64,000 nucleotides of DNA from Pseudomonadota bacterium (GTDB taxonomy: Bacteria > Pseudomonadota > Alphaproteobacteria > Rhizobiales > Devosiaceae). This document shows, one piece after another, positions 7,092 to 15,760 of this stretch. Each line of letters begins with the position of its first letter. Positions within the stretch are counted from its first letter, which is position 1. Position numbers and translations under genes: made by a program. The notes under the pieces were generated by a model, which was given only the letters and a program-made list of their open reading frames with translations, made no database searches and had not been told where the DNA came from. Location of the stretch: NCBI GenBank assembly GCA_023393475.1, contig JAEWLC010000109.1:36286-100285 (forward strand). The letters run 5' to 3'.

Positions 7092-7847
7092 ATGAACAGA
7101 GACGCAAGTCCCTACCCTTTTCTCGTCGCACCCTCGGCGCCGACACGCGGCAATGTCACCGTGTTCGTCACCGACACGCTGCGCCAGGCCATCGTCCAGC
7201 TCGATCTCAAGCCGGGAGAAGTGATCGACAAGGGCGCGATCTGCGACCGTCTCGGCGTGTCGCGATTCCCTGTCTCGGAAGCCCTCGCCCGGCTGCAGGC
7301 CGAGGGGCTTGTCGACATCCTGCCGCAGCGCGGCTCGACAGTCTCCCTGGTTCGCATCGCCGACGTGCTCGAGTACATGCTGATCCGCAAGGCACTCGAG
7401 GCCGAGGCAGTCCGCGTTGTCACCGGCAACCATTCCGATGAACTGGTGGAAACGCTGCAGCGCAACATGAGCTACCAGCGCGCCGCCGTTGACATCGACG
7501 ATCGCAACGGCTTCCACGAGCGCGACCTCGAGTTCCACGACATCATCTTCGGCGACATGCGCTTTTCCAAGGTGAAGGGCGTCATCGAGAACACCCGCGC
7601 CAATCTCGACCGCGCCCGGCGCCTGATCCTCACCCCGCGCCGGCTGAGCGTCACGCTCAACGAGCATCACAGGATCCTCGAGGGGATCGCCGGCGGCGAT
7701 GCCGCCGCGGCCTCGGCTGCCATGCGCGCACATATCGACTCGGTGATGGCGGAACTCATCGCCTTTGCCACCGAGCACGCAGAACTCTTCGCCGACGGCG
7801 ACATGCTGCGCGAGGATCCGGCCTACACCGCCTTTCCGTTCGGTTGA
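7092..7847 (+). CDS. GntR-family (FadR/FCD subfamily) transcriptional regulator
   Basis: The 251-residue protein has an N-terminal winged helix (GEVIDKGAICDRLGVSRFPVSEALARLQAEGLV) and a C-terminal all-helical FCD ligand domain with the metal-binding pattern of acidic residue and histidines (HERDLEFHDIIF, NEHHRILEGI, MRAHIDSV). FCD regulators usually sense a sugar acid or other small carboxylate. It lies between the divergent UxaA-type dehydratase and the downstream fucU and FAH-type genes, so it most likely controls this catabolic block. The gene ends 29 bases before fucU, so fucU may be co-transcribed. No Shine-Dalgarno precedes the ATG, in keeping with a leaderless transcript. Confidence 0.88.
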   Translation: MNRDASPYPFLVAPSAPTRGNVTVFVTDTLRQAIVQLDLKPGEVIDKGAICDRLGVSRFPVSEALARLQAEGLVDILPQRGSTVSLVRIADVLEYMLIRKALEAEAVRVVTGNHSDELVETLQRNMSYQRAAVDIDDRNGFHERDLEFHDIIFGDMRFSKVKGVIENTRANLDRARRLILTPRRLSVTLNEHHRILEGIAGGDAAAASAAMRAHIDSVMAELIAFATEHAELFADGDMLREDPAYTAFPFG

Positions 7848-7876
7848 ACGGCAACAACAAGATTGAGGGAGACATC

Positions 7877-8308
7877 ATGCTCAAGGGGATACCGCCCATC
7901 CTGGGCCCGGACCTGCTCTATGTGCTGCGTGCCATGGGCCACGGCGACAAGATCGCCATCGTCGACGCCAATTTCCCGGGCGACAGCTCCGGCCCGCAAC
8001 TGATCCGGCTCGATGGCCTCAGCGCCACCGACGTCCTCGATGCCGTGCTGACGCTCATGCCGCTCGACACCTTCGTCGACGACCAGGCCTTCGGCATGGA
8101 GGTGGTCGGCGACCCAAAGAAGCGCGAGCAGACGCACAAGGAGTTCGACAAGCTGATCAAGAAGCACGAGCCGACGATGAAGCTGTCGATGCTCGAGCGC
8201 TTCGCCTTCTACGAACGCGTGCACGGCGCCTTCGCCATCATCCAGACGGGGGAGCGCCGCCTTTACGGCAATGTGCTGCTGAAGAAGGGCATCGTCCGGC
8301 CCGAATAG
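7877..8308 (+). CDS. fucU: L-fucose mutarotase (RbsD/FucU family)
   Basis: The 143-residue protein matches the RbsD/FucU fold and length. It carries the N-terminal MLKGIPPILGPDLL, the catalytic-site HGD (MGHGDKIAIVDANFPG), and the C-terminal FAIIQTGERRLYGNVLLKKG. The family interconverts the anomers of fucose or ribose so that the next enzyme gets the right form. GAGGGAG precedes the ATG at 7877; an extension to 7844 runs into the previous gene. With the FAH-type enzyme directly downstream, L-fucose or another 6-deoxy sugar is the most likely substrate. Confidence 0.88.
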   Translation: MLKGIPPILGPDLLYVLRAMGHGDKIAIVDANFPGDSSGPQLIRLDGLSATDVLDAVLTLMPLDTFVDDQAFGMEVVGDPKKREQTHKEFDKLIKKHEPTMKLSMLERFAFYERVHGAFAIIQTGERRLYGNVLLKKGIVRPE

Positions 8309-8390
8309 CCGCCGAACGGATTCGACCATCGTTGGCCTCGACTCCGTGCCGGTCGGGCCCTATGCCTCTGCCCAAATTGAGGAGCATCCT

Positions 8391-9242
8391 ATGAAACTTC
8401 TGCGCGTCGGGTCCAAGGGCTCGGAAAAGCCCGCCATCCTCCACACCGATGGCACCTATCGTGACCTGAGCTCGGTTGTCACCGACATCACCGGCGCCAC
8501 CATCGGCGCCGAGGGCCTCGCCAAGATCGCCGCCGCCGACCACGGCAGCCTGCCCGTGCTCGACAAGGGCTCGCGCATCGGCCCCTGCGTCGGCAATGTC
8601 GGCAAGTTCATGTGCATCGGCCTCAACTATGCCGACCACGCCGCCGAAACCGGCGCCGATATCCCCAAGGAGCCGATCCTGTTCATGAAGGCGACCAGCG
8701 CCATCATCGGCCCCAACGATGATGTCGAGCTGCCCAAGAACACGCTGAAGCCCGACTGGGAAGTCGAACTCGGCGTCATCATCGGCAAGGAAGCCAAGTA
8801 CATCGACGAGGCGAACGCCCTCGACTACGTCGCCGGCTACTGCGTCGTGAACGACCTGAGCGAGCGCCACTTCCAGACCGAGCGCGGCGGCCAGTGGACG
8901 AAGGGCAAGTCGGCCGACACTTTTGGCCCGATCGGCCCGTGGCTCGTCACCAAGGACGAAGTCAAGGACGTCCAGAACCTGAAGATGTGGCTAGAAGTCG
9001 ACGGCCACCGCTACCAGGACGGCTCGACCAAGACCATGATCTTCGGCGTCGCCCATCTCGTCGCCTATCTCAGCCAGTTCATGAGCCTGCAGCCGGGCGA
9101 CGTGATCACCACTGGCACCCCGCCGGGCGTCGGCATGGGCCAGAAGCCCAACCCGATCTGGCTGAAGGCCGGTCAGGTCATGCGCCTGGGCATCGAGGGC
9201 CTCGGCGAGCAGCAGCAGACCACCTACGCCTACAAGGGCTGA
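8391..9242 (+). CDS. Fumarylacetoacetate hydrolase family, probably 2,4-diketo-3-deoxy-L-fuconate hydrolase type
   Basis: This 283-residue protein shows the FAH fold with the metal-binding residues in KPDWEVELGVIIG and VAGYCVVNDLSER, and the GDVITTGTPPGVGMG motif. Close relatives cleave 2,4-diketo-3-deoxy-L-fuconate (or rhamnonate) to pyruvate and lactate, the last step of a non-phosphorylated 6-deoxysugar route. The FucU gene 82 bases upstream supports that assignment, but family members acting on other acyl-pyruvates look very similar. GAGGAG precedes the ATG. A terminator follows the stop codon. Confidence 0.82.
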   Translation: MKLLRVGSKGSEKPAILHTDGTYRDLSSVVTDITGATIGAEGLAKIAAADHGSLPVLDKGSRIGPCVGNVGKFMCIGLNYADHAAETGADIPKEPILFMKATSAIIGPNDDVELPKNTLKPDWEVELGVIIGKEAKYIDEANALDYVAGYCVVNDLSERHFQTERGGQWTKGKSADTFGPIGPWLVTKDEVKDVQNLKMWLEVDGHRYQDGSTKTMIFGVAHLVAYLSQFMSLQPGDVITTGTPPGVGMGQKPNPIWLKAGQVMRLGIEGLGEQQQTTYAYKG

Positions 9243-9264
9243 GGCTTCTGCAGAGCAGAATTAA

Positions 9265-9295
9265 GAGGGCGCCCACGTGGCGCCCTTATTCTTTG
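9265..9295 (+). terminator. Rho-independent terminator after the FAH-type gene
   Basis: AGGGCGCC (9266-9273) and GGCGCCCT (9279-9286) form a GC-rich stem with a five-base loop, followed by a T-rich tail (TATTCTTT). Confidence 0.75.
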
Positions 9296-9327
9296 AGGCT
9301 GAGGCTCGGACCAAGCACCCCATCACC

Positions 9328-9407
9328 GTCATCCCCGGGCGAAGACCCGGGGACCCAGCGATGCCGCACCATCCCATGGGTCCGCGGGTCAACCCCGCGG
9401 ATGACGA
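9328..9407. repeat. REP-like double-palindrome intergenic element
   Basis: Two GC-rich hairpins (CCCCGGGC…GACCCGGGG and CCGCGGGTCAACCCCGCGG) are arranged head to head and bordered by GTCATC and GATGAC. This is the pattern of the short palindromic repeats scattered between alphaproteobacterial genes. Only one copy occurs in the window. Confidence 0.6.
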
Positions 9408-9443
9408 CTGAGGAAGTGTGCATCAAGCAAGCACGCTCTTGGC

Positions 9444-9869
9444 TTACCTCGGGCTGAGTTCGACAACCGGGATCACGTCCCGCGTCGTCTTCTTCTCGTA
9501 CTCCGCGAACTGCGGGAACAGCGTCGCCTGGCGCGCGTAGGTGGTGTCGCGCTCCTCGCCCTCGAGCACGCGGGCCCGCACCGGGATGCGCTCGATCTTT
9601 TCGCCGTCGCCGACGGAAATCTCGAACTCGGGATTGGCCACCACGTTGCGGAACCAGGCCGGATCGTTCGGGCCGCCGCCATAGGAGGCGAACACGAACC
9701 ACGGACCCTCGCCCTCTTCCTTGAGGAACATCAGCGGCTGCGTGCGTTCCTCGCCGGATTTCGCACCGATCGCGTGGAGGAGGAGAATGGGCGCATCCTT
9801 GAAGTGTCCGCCCGGTTTGCCGCCATTGCTGATGAAGTCGGCAATGACCTGCTTGTTGAAGTCATTCAT
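9444..9869 (-). CDS. Nitroreductase/deazaflavin-dependent oxidoreductase family (DDN-like)
   Basis: The 141-residue protein has the DDN-family pattern: HFKDAPILLLHAIGAKSGEERTQPL, then WFVFASYGGGPNDPAWFRNVVANPEFEI, then a C-terminal YEKKTTRDVIPVVEL. Members in actinobacteria use the deazaflavin F420 to reduce quinones or nitro compounds. In alphaproteobacteria the cofactor is uncertain because F420 is not generally made, so flavin or another role is possible. No signal peptide. A palindromic -10 region lies upstream (9892-9903). It is a single-gene unit. Confidence 0.72.
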   Translation of the reverse strand: MNDFNKQVIADFISNGGKPGGHFKDAPILLLHAIGAKSGEERTQPLMFLKEEGEGPWFVFASYGGGPNDPAWFRNVVANPEFEISVGDGEKIERIPVRARVLEGEERDTTYARQATLFPQFAEYEKKTTRDVIPVVELSPR

Positions 9870-9891
9870 GTGCTAAGCTCATGTGTCTGCT

Positions 9892-9903
9892 GCAGTATAC
9901 TGC
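9892..9903 (-). promoter_or_regulatory. Palindrome overlapping a TATACT -10 element
   Basis: GCAGTATACTGC is a perfect 12-base palindrome. On the minus strand it contains TATACT (9900-9895), about 26 bases before the start codon of the DDN-like gene. No good -35 element is visible, which suggests an activated or operator-controlled promoter. Confidence 0.4.
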
Positions 9904-10040
9904 CTGAGCTAGGGCTCCCGGGGCCGCACGACAAGGCCGCATCGCTCAATGCAGGCTTGCACCTTCGTCGCAGATCGATGGACAAGGCCTGGAAAACCGG
10001 CGACTACTCTCGCGCGACATGACGTTGGGGAGCGACTGTC

Positions 10041-10214
10041 ATGATGGCCTTGATCTTTGCCGTACTGGTAGTTGCCTTCGCGCTGGCCTGGTTCCGCCGC
10101 CCTTTTCCGGCGCGTCTGGCGATTGCGCTATGCCTCGCCCTATCGGTCGGCCTCTTCCTGTGGGAGATCTGGAGCCCGCAATACGGCTTCGAAATGCCGT
10201 GGCTGCAGGGGTGA
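10041..10214 (+). CDS. Small membrane protein, DUF5993-like, partner of DsbB
   Basis: The ORF encodes 57 residues with two hydrophobic helices (MMALIFAVLVVAFALAW and ARLAIALCLALSVGLFLW) separated by a short basic turn, then an acidic and aromatic tail (SPQYGFEMPWLQG). Small proteins of this kind, listed as DUF5993, are commonly encoded directly before a DsbB-family gene. The stop overlaps a GTG in the dsbB frame, so the two are translationally coupled. Its role is unknown; a subunit or regulator of the quinone-coupled disulfide oxidoreductase would fit. Confidence 0.65.
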   Translation: MMALIFAVLVVAFALAWFRRPFPARLAIALCLALSVGLFLWEIWSPQYGFEMPWLQG

Positions 10215-10219
10215 GCGCG

Positions 10220-10831
10220 ATGAGCCTGGACAACGCCTCGCCCGAAACGCAGCGCTTCCTGGCCTGGGCCAACTATGCCTTCCTCCTCGCCATGATGACC
10301 GTGATCGCGGCAATTCTCATCGCTGCCTCTGTCATGCAGTACGCGTTCGGCGAACTGCCCTGCCCGCTCTGCCTGCTGCAGCGCGTCGCCATGCTTGGCA
10401 TCTGCCTTGGCATCCTCCTGCAGTTCCGCACCGGCTTTTCCTACCAGAACACCGGCATCTCGTTGGCCTTCGCACTGTTCCTGCTGATCGTCGCTGAGCG
10501 CCAGACGCTGCTCGACATCGTACCGCGCCCCGGCCACGCCTATATCGGCAGCGCCGTCTTCGGCCTCCATATGCCGGTCTGGTCCATCATCATCGCGCTC
10601 TGCGTGCTGATCGCCTTCGTGCTGAAGCTGGCCATCATCGGCGGTGACAGGCACCTCGAGACCACGCCGGTTTCGACCTTTCCGCGCCTCGCGGCGGCCG
10701 GCACCATCGTCGGCGCCGTGGTCGTCGCGCTCGCCGTGCTCAACTTCGGCTCGGTGATCGTCCAGTGCGGCATCAACGAGTGCCACACCATGGGCTACCA
10801 GTTGCTCGGCTACACGCCGCCCGCGAGCTGA
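10220..10831 (+). CDS. dsbB: Disulfide bond formation protein, DsbB family
   Basis: The 203-residue inner-membrane protein has four to five hydrophobic segments. Its first periplasmic loop holds the redox pair Cys48-Cys51 in ELPCPLCLLQR, the DsbB signature followed by the quinone-binding Arg. A second pair, Cys183-Cys188 (CGINEC), lies near the C-terminus rather than in the second periplasmic loop of classical DsbB. The family reoxidises DsbA-like thiol oxidases with membrane quinone. The ATG at 10220 is chosen; a GTG at 10211 overlapping the previous stop is an alternative. The downstream intergenic region is long. Confidence 0.85.
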   Translation: MSLDNASPETQRFLAWANYAFLLAMMTVIAAILIAASVMQYAFGELPCPLCLLQRVAMLGICLGILLQFRTGFSYQNTGISLAFALFLLIVAERQTLLDIVPRPGHAYIGSAVFGLHMPVWSIIIALCVLIAFVLKLAIIGGDRHLETTPVSTFPRLAAAGTIVGAVVVALAVLNFGSVIVQCGINECHTMGYQLLGYTPPAS

Positions 10832-11152
10832 CGTCCCCTCATCCTAGGGTCACATCAGCGAGCGGTAACGGACTGGTCCTACCAGAAGCGCGGCCCAGCG
10901 ACCCTCATGTGGATTTTTCGGCGGGATTCCAGCCTCCGGAACTAACATGTCAGTCGGCGTGCTTTTCCAAGCATTTTCAGGAATGTAATCGATCTCATCA
11001 AAGTATTTGTCATACCAGATTTGCCTGATTTCGTGATATCGGACGCCATTTGCAACTATTGACAGCCGAAAAACGGATAATTACGGTCCCGCTGGTCTTA
11101 CAAATGTAAGGCCTGAGGGGACTATTTACATCGGTGTCGGGGCAATCCGGTC
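10832..11152. other. Intergenic region with regulator-type palindromes upstream of a GntR gene
   Basis: This 321-base non-coding stretch is less GC-rich than its surroundings. It contains AACTAACATGTCAG (10940-10953), which matches 13 of 14 bases of the GntR operator region at 7077-7090. It also contains a TTGACA at 11059 that could be a -35 element, and the palindrome CTTACA-AA-TGTAAG (11097-11110). I see no tRNA or ORF of note. Confidence 0.5.
11097..11110. promoter_or_regulatory. Palindrome CTTACAAATGTAAG, probable operator
   Basis: This is a six-base dyad with a two-base centre, 43 bases before the FadR-type regulator gene and downstream of a possible promoter. Its size and symmetry suit a GntR-family dimer, so autoregulation is likely. 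Confidence 0.5.
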
Positions 11153-11896
11153 ATGACGGCCAGGAGCAATGTCGTTCGGCTTGGTGAAGGCGGCGGTGGG
11201 CGTAGAAGGCCCGCCCGCACGATTCATCTTGCAGACTCCGCCGTCGAGACCCTGGTGATCGAGATCAAGGCGCTGATCGACAAGCGCAGTCTTGTCGTCG
11301 GCGATCCGCTGCCCTCCGAACGCGAGCTCGGCGACATGTTCGCCTCGAGCCGGACCACGGTGCGCGAGGCCATGCGCATCCTCAAGGCCTACGGCGTCGT
11401 CGACGTCCGTCCCAAGGTCGGGGCGGTCATCACCGACCGGCGCATGGACGCCGTTTTCGACCTCTATTCCTTCAACACGCTGGAGCTCAACCGCCAGACC
11501 TACCTCGATACCCAGTCCTTCCGGCAGCTGATCGAAGTCGGTTCTGTCGATCGCATGATCGAGCTTTTCCAGCCTGCCGACATCGTCGAGTTGCGTGAAA
11601 TCAACGATGCCATGCGCGAGGAAGCGCACCTGCCCAGCGCGGCGCGGCACGATTTCGGGTTCCACCTGAAGCTGGTCGGCATCCTCGCCAACAAGCAGGT
11701 GATCGAAATCTATCGGATCATGCAGCCGGTGATGCTGAAGATCATGGAGACGGGCGTGGCGCGCATGAAGTCGAACGGCCTGAATTTCGACGAGCACGGT
11801 GCTATCGTCGATGCGCTCGAGAGCCGGAACCGGCTTGCCTACCAATACCACATGAGCCAGCACCTCGAAGCCGGGTTGGCCCTGTTCAAGGAGTAG
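11153..11896 (+). CDS. GntR-family (FadR/FCD) regulator of the sugar transporter
   Basis: The 247-residue protein has the GntR winged helix (GDPLPSERELGDMFASSRTTVREAMRILKAYGVV) preceded by a basic N-terminal arm of about 35 residues. An FCD-type helical domain follows (HDFGFHLKLVGILANKQ, DEHGAIVDALESRNR). The PSERELG…SRTTVREA pattern is typical of FadR-group regulators, which usually lose DNA binding when they bind a sugar or organic acid. It lies 138 bases upstream of an ABC sugar transporter operon in the same direction and is its obvious regulator. The inducer is unknown. Confidence 0.88.
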   Translation: MTARSNVVRLGEGGGGRRRPARTIHLADSAVETLVIEIKALIDKRSLVVGDPLPSERELGDMFASSRTTVREAMRILKAYGVVDVRPKVGAVITDRRMDAVFDLYSFNTLELNRQTYLDTQSFRQLIEVGSVDRMIELFQPADIVELREINDAMREEAHLPSAARHDFGFHLKLVGILANKQVIEIYRIMQPVMLKIMETGVARMKSNGLNFDEHGAIVDALESRNRLAYQYHMSQHLEAGLALFKE

Positions 11897-12034
11897 CGAC
11901 TGCAGAGATTTGGCGAGGCCCTGGTCGTGGACCCGGGCGCGCCGATAGGGGCAAGGCCCCGACGATGACCGAGCAAGTCCCGAGGGAGGACCGGACATCG
12001 GAGAGTACTTCAACGTTCTCTGGGAGGAGAAGAA

Positions 12035-13159
12035 ATGAAGTTGTTCAATGCTACCGGGCTCGCCATCGCGGCCCTGATGTTGACCACCGCCGGCGTGGCT
12101 CTCGCGGAGCCGGCAGTCGTATCCGGACCGGCGACCGATCCCGAGTGTCACGTTCCCTGGGCCGACGACACCCAGTTCTTCCAGTTCGAGGCCAAGACCG
12201 GACCGTTCCGCGTCGCGCTGGCCAACGGCTATATCGCCAATACCTGGCGCATCCAGATGATCCAGACGGCCAAGGCCTACGCGGCCCAGCCGGATGTCGC
12301 CGCCAAGCTGAAGGAGTTCAAGGTCGTGTCGACCGGCGAGGACGTCGCCGCCCAGATCGCCGCGATCAACAACTTCATCGATTCCGGCTACGACGCCATT
12401 GTCGTCAACGCGCAGAACCCGACGGCCTTCGCGCCGGTGATCAAGCGCGCCAAGGATGCCGGTGTAATCCTCGTGGCGTTCGACAACATCCTCGACACCA
12501 AGGATGCCATCAACGTCAACGTCGACCAGGAGGGCCTTGGCGAACTCTGGGGCAACTGGCTGCTCAAGCACATCCCCGAGGGCGGCAAGATCCTCGAAGT
12601 GCGCGGTGTCGCCGGCACCTCGGTCGATACCGATCGCCACAACGGCATCCATACGGTGCTGACCGGTTCGGGCAAGCCCTTCGAGATCGTCGAAGTGGTC
12701 GGCAAGTGGGATGACGGCACGGCCCAGAAAGCTACCGCCGACGCCATCGCGGTGCACCAGAAGTTCGACGGCATCACCGTGCAGGGCGGCTCCACCGGCA
12801 CCGTGCAGGCCGTGATCGACGCGGGCCACGCATTCGTGCCGGTCGGCGGCGAAACCGAGAACGGCTTCCGCAAGCTCTGCGCAGCCCACTCGGGCGAAGG
12901 TCTTGTCTGCTCGTCGGCAGGCACCGGCCCGGCGCAGGTCGCCGTCGCCATCCGGACAGCCATCGATGCGCTCGAGGGCAAGATCGTGCCGCAGTCGGTG
13001 AAGCTCCCCCTCGCTATCGTCGAGGATCCGGACTTCAAGGACGGCGAGAACTTCTACTCGGATCAGTCGGACAACTTCTTCGTCGGCAACTCCTTCCCCA
13101 CCTGCGGCATCAACTTCACCGCCCAGGAAATCATGGGGCAGAGCAAGGACGACCAGTAA
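12035..13159 (+). CDS. Sugar ABC transporter periplasmic substrate-binding protein (RbsB-like)
   Basis: The 374-residue protein starts with a signal peptide (MKLFNATGLAIAALMLTT…ALAEPA) and continues as a type-I periplasmic binding protein: RVALANGYIANTWRIQM, IDSGYDAIVVNAQNP, AGVILVAFDN, GGKILEVRGVAGTSVDTDRHNG. It delivers a sugar or sugar derivative to the permeases downstream. It is longer than ribose-binding protein, with extra sequence near the N-terminus (ATDPECHVPWADD) and C-terminus. GGAGGAG precedes the ATG. A hairpin separates it from the ATPase gene, which would allow higher expression of the binding protein. Confidence 0.88.
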   Translation: MKLFNATGLAIAALMLTTAGVALAEPAVVSGPATDPECHVPWADDTQFFQFEAKTGPFRVALANGYIANTWRIQMIQTAKAYAAQPDVAAKLKEFKVVSTGEDVAAQIAAINNFIDSGYDAIVVNAQNPTAFAPVIKRAKDAGVILVAFDNILDTKDAINVNVDQEGLGELWGNWLLKHIPEGGKILEVRGVAGTSVDTDRHNGIHTVLTGSGKPFEIVEVVGKWDDGTAQKATADAIAVHQKFDGITVQGGSTGTVQAVIDAGHAFVPVGGETENGFRKLCAAHSGEGLVCSSAGTGPAQVAVAIRTAIDALEGKIVPQSVKLPLAIVEDPDFKDGENFYSDQSDNFFVGNSFPTCGINFTAQEIMGQSKDDQ

Positions 13160-13173
13160 CAACGGCGGACCAG

Positions 13174-13199
13174 CGCTGCGGGGAGCAATCCCCGCGGCG
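13174..13199 (+). promoter_or_regulatory. Stem-loop between binding-protein and ATPase genes
   Basis: Eleven bases (13174-13184) pair with 13189-13199, with one G-U wobble, around a GCAA tetraloop of the stable GNRA class. There is no T-run. Such hairpins often protect the upstream binding-protein mRNA or reduce read-through into the rest of the operon. Confidence 0.55.
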
Positions 13200-13223
13200 T
13201 CCATACCTGTTCAGGAAGTCGAT

Positions 13224-14764
<1,541 letters not shown>

Positions 14765-14768
<4 letters not shown>

Positions 14769-15751
14769 GGGACTGGCGCTTCTGGTTCAATGAGCAGCGC
14801 GGCACCCTGCTGGCGCTCGCGATCTTCATCGCCATGTTCACCTTCTACGTGATGAATCACCCGGCCGGCTTCACCGCCAACGTGGTGCAGACTGCGGCCA
14901 ACAAGGGCGTACTGCTGGCGCTGGTCGCCATGGCGCAGACCTTCGTGGTGCTGACCGCCGGTATCGACCTTTCGGTCGGCATGGTCTTCATCCTCTGCAA
15001 CTGCCTCGCCTCCTACGTCCTCGTCGGCTCCCCGCTGATGGTGGCCGGCGGCGTGCTGGCGGTTGTCGCAACGGGCGCCATCTGTGGCGCCATCAACGCC
15101 GCCATCGTCATCTGGGGCCGGCTGCAGCCGATCGTCGCCACCATCGCCTCGGGCGCGGTGTTCTTCGGCATCGCACTGTGGCTGCGGCCCTTCCCCGGCT
15201 CCGACCCGGCTTTCTCCGCCGATCTCGCCGATGCCCTGACCGGCAAGGTCTGGGGCGTGATCCCGGCGAGTCTCCTCTTCCTCGCGGCGACCGTGCTCCT
15301 CATCTGGATCCCCTTCCGCCGTTCGGTCCTTGGCCGCACCGTCTACGCCATCGGCTCGTCCGAGGTCGCCGCGTACATGTCGGGCATGCCGATCAAGCGG
15401 GCGAAGTTCCTCGCCTATGTGCTGTCCGGCGTCTTTGCCGCCTTCGCCGGGCTCTACCTCACCTTCTTCACCTATTCGGGCGAGGCCTCGGCGGCCAACG
15501 GCAACACCTACACGCTCTATTCGATCGCCGCGGTCGTCCTCGGCGGCGTGTCGCTGTTCGGCGGACGCGGCAGCGCCATCGGGGCCATCTTCGGGGCGTT
15601 GGCGTTCCGCGCCATCGGCGATTTGCTCTTCGTCTTCGAGATCGATCCGCTCTGGCAGCCGCTGTTCCAGGGCATCGTCCTCGTCCTCGCAGTTTCCGTC
15701 GGTTCGGCGCGCCTGTTCCAGGTGCGCAACCGGCTCGATCTCTTCGGCTGA
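14765..15751 (+). CDS. Sugar ABC transporter permease (RbsC family), first of two
   Basis: The 328-residue membrane protein has eight to ten hydrophobic segments and the RbsC-type signatures LTAGIDLSVGMVF, GRTVYAIGSSEVAAYMSGM and AVVLGGVSLFGGRGS. It starts at the ATG overlapping the ATPase stop; a longer open frame upstream lies inside the ATPase gene. With the following permease it should form a heterodimeric channel, as in CUT2 transporters with two different permeases. Confidence 0.9.
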
Positions 15752-15760
15752 GGCCCAGAC

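Noticed and set aside
11126..13204. 692-codon open frame on the minus strand
   Set aside because: It is opposite the GntR and binding-protein genes, both with strong family signatures; the antisense product has no recognisable domain.
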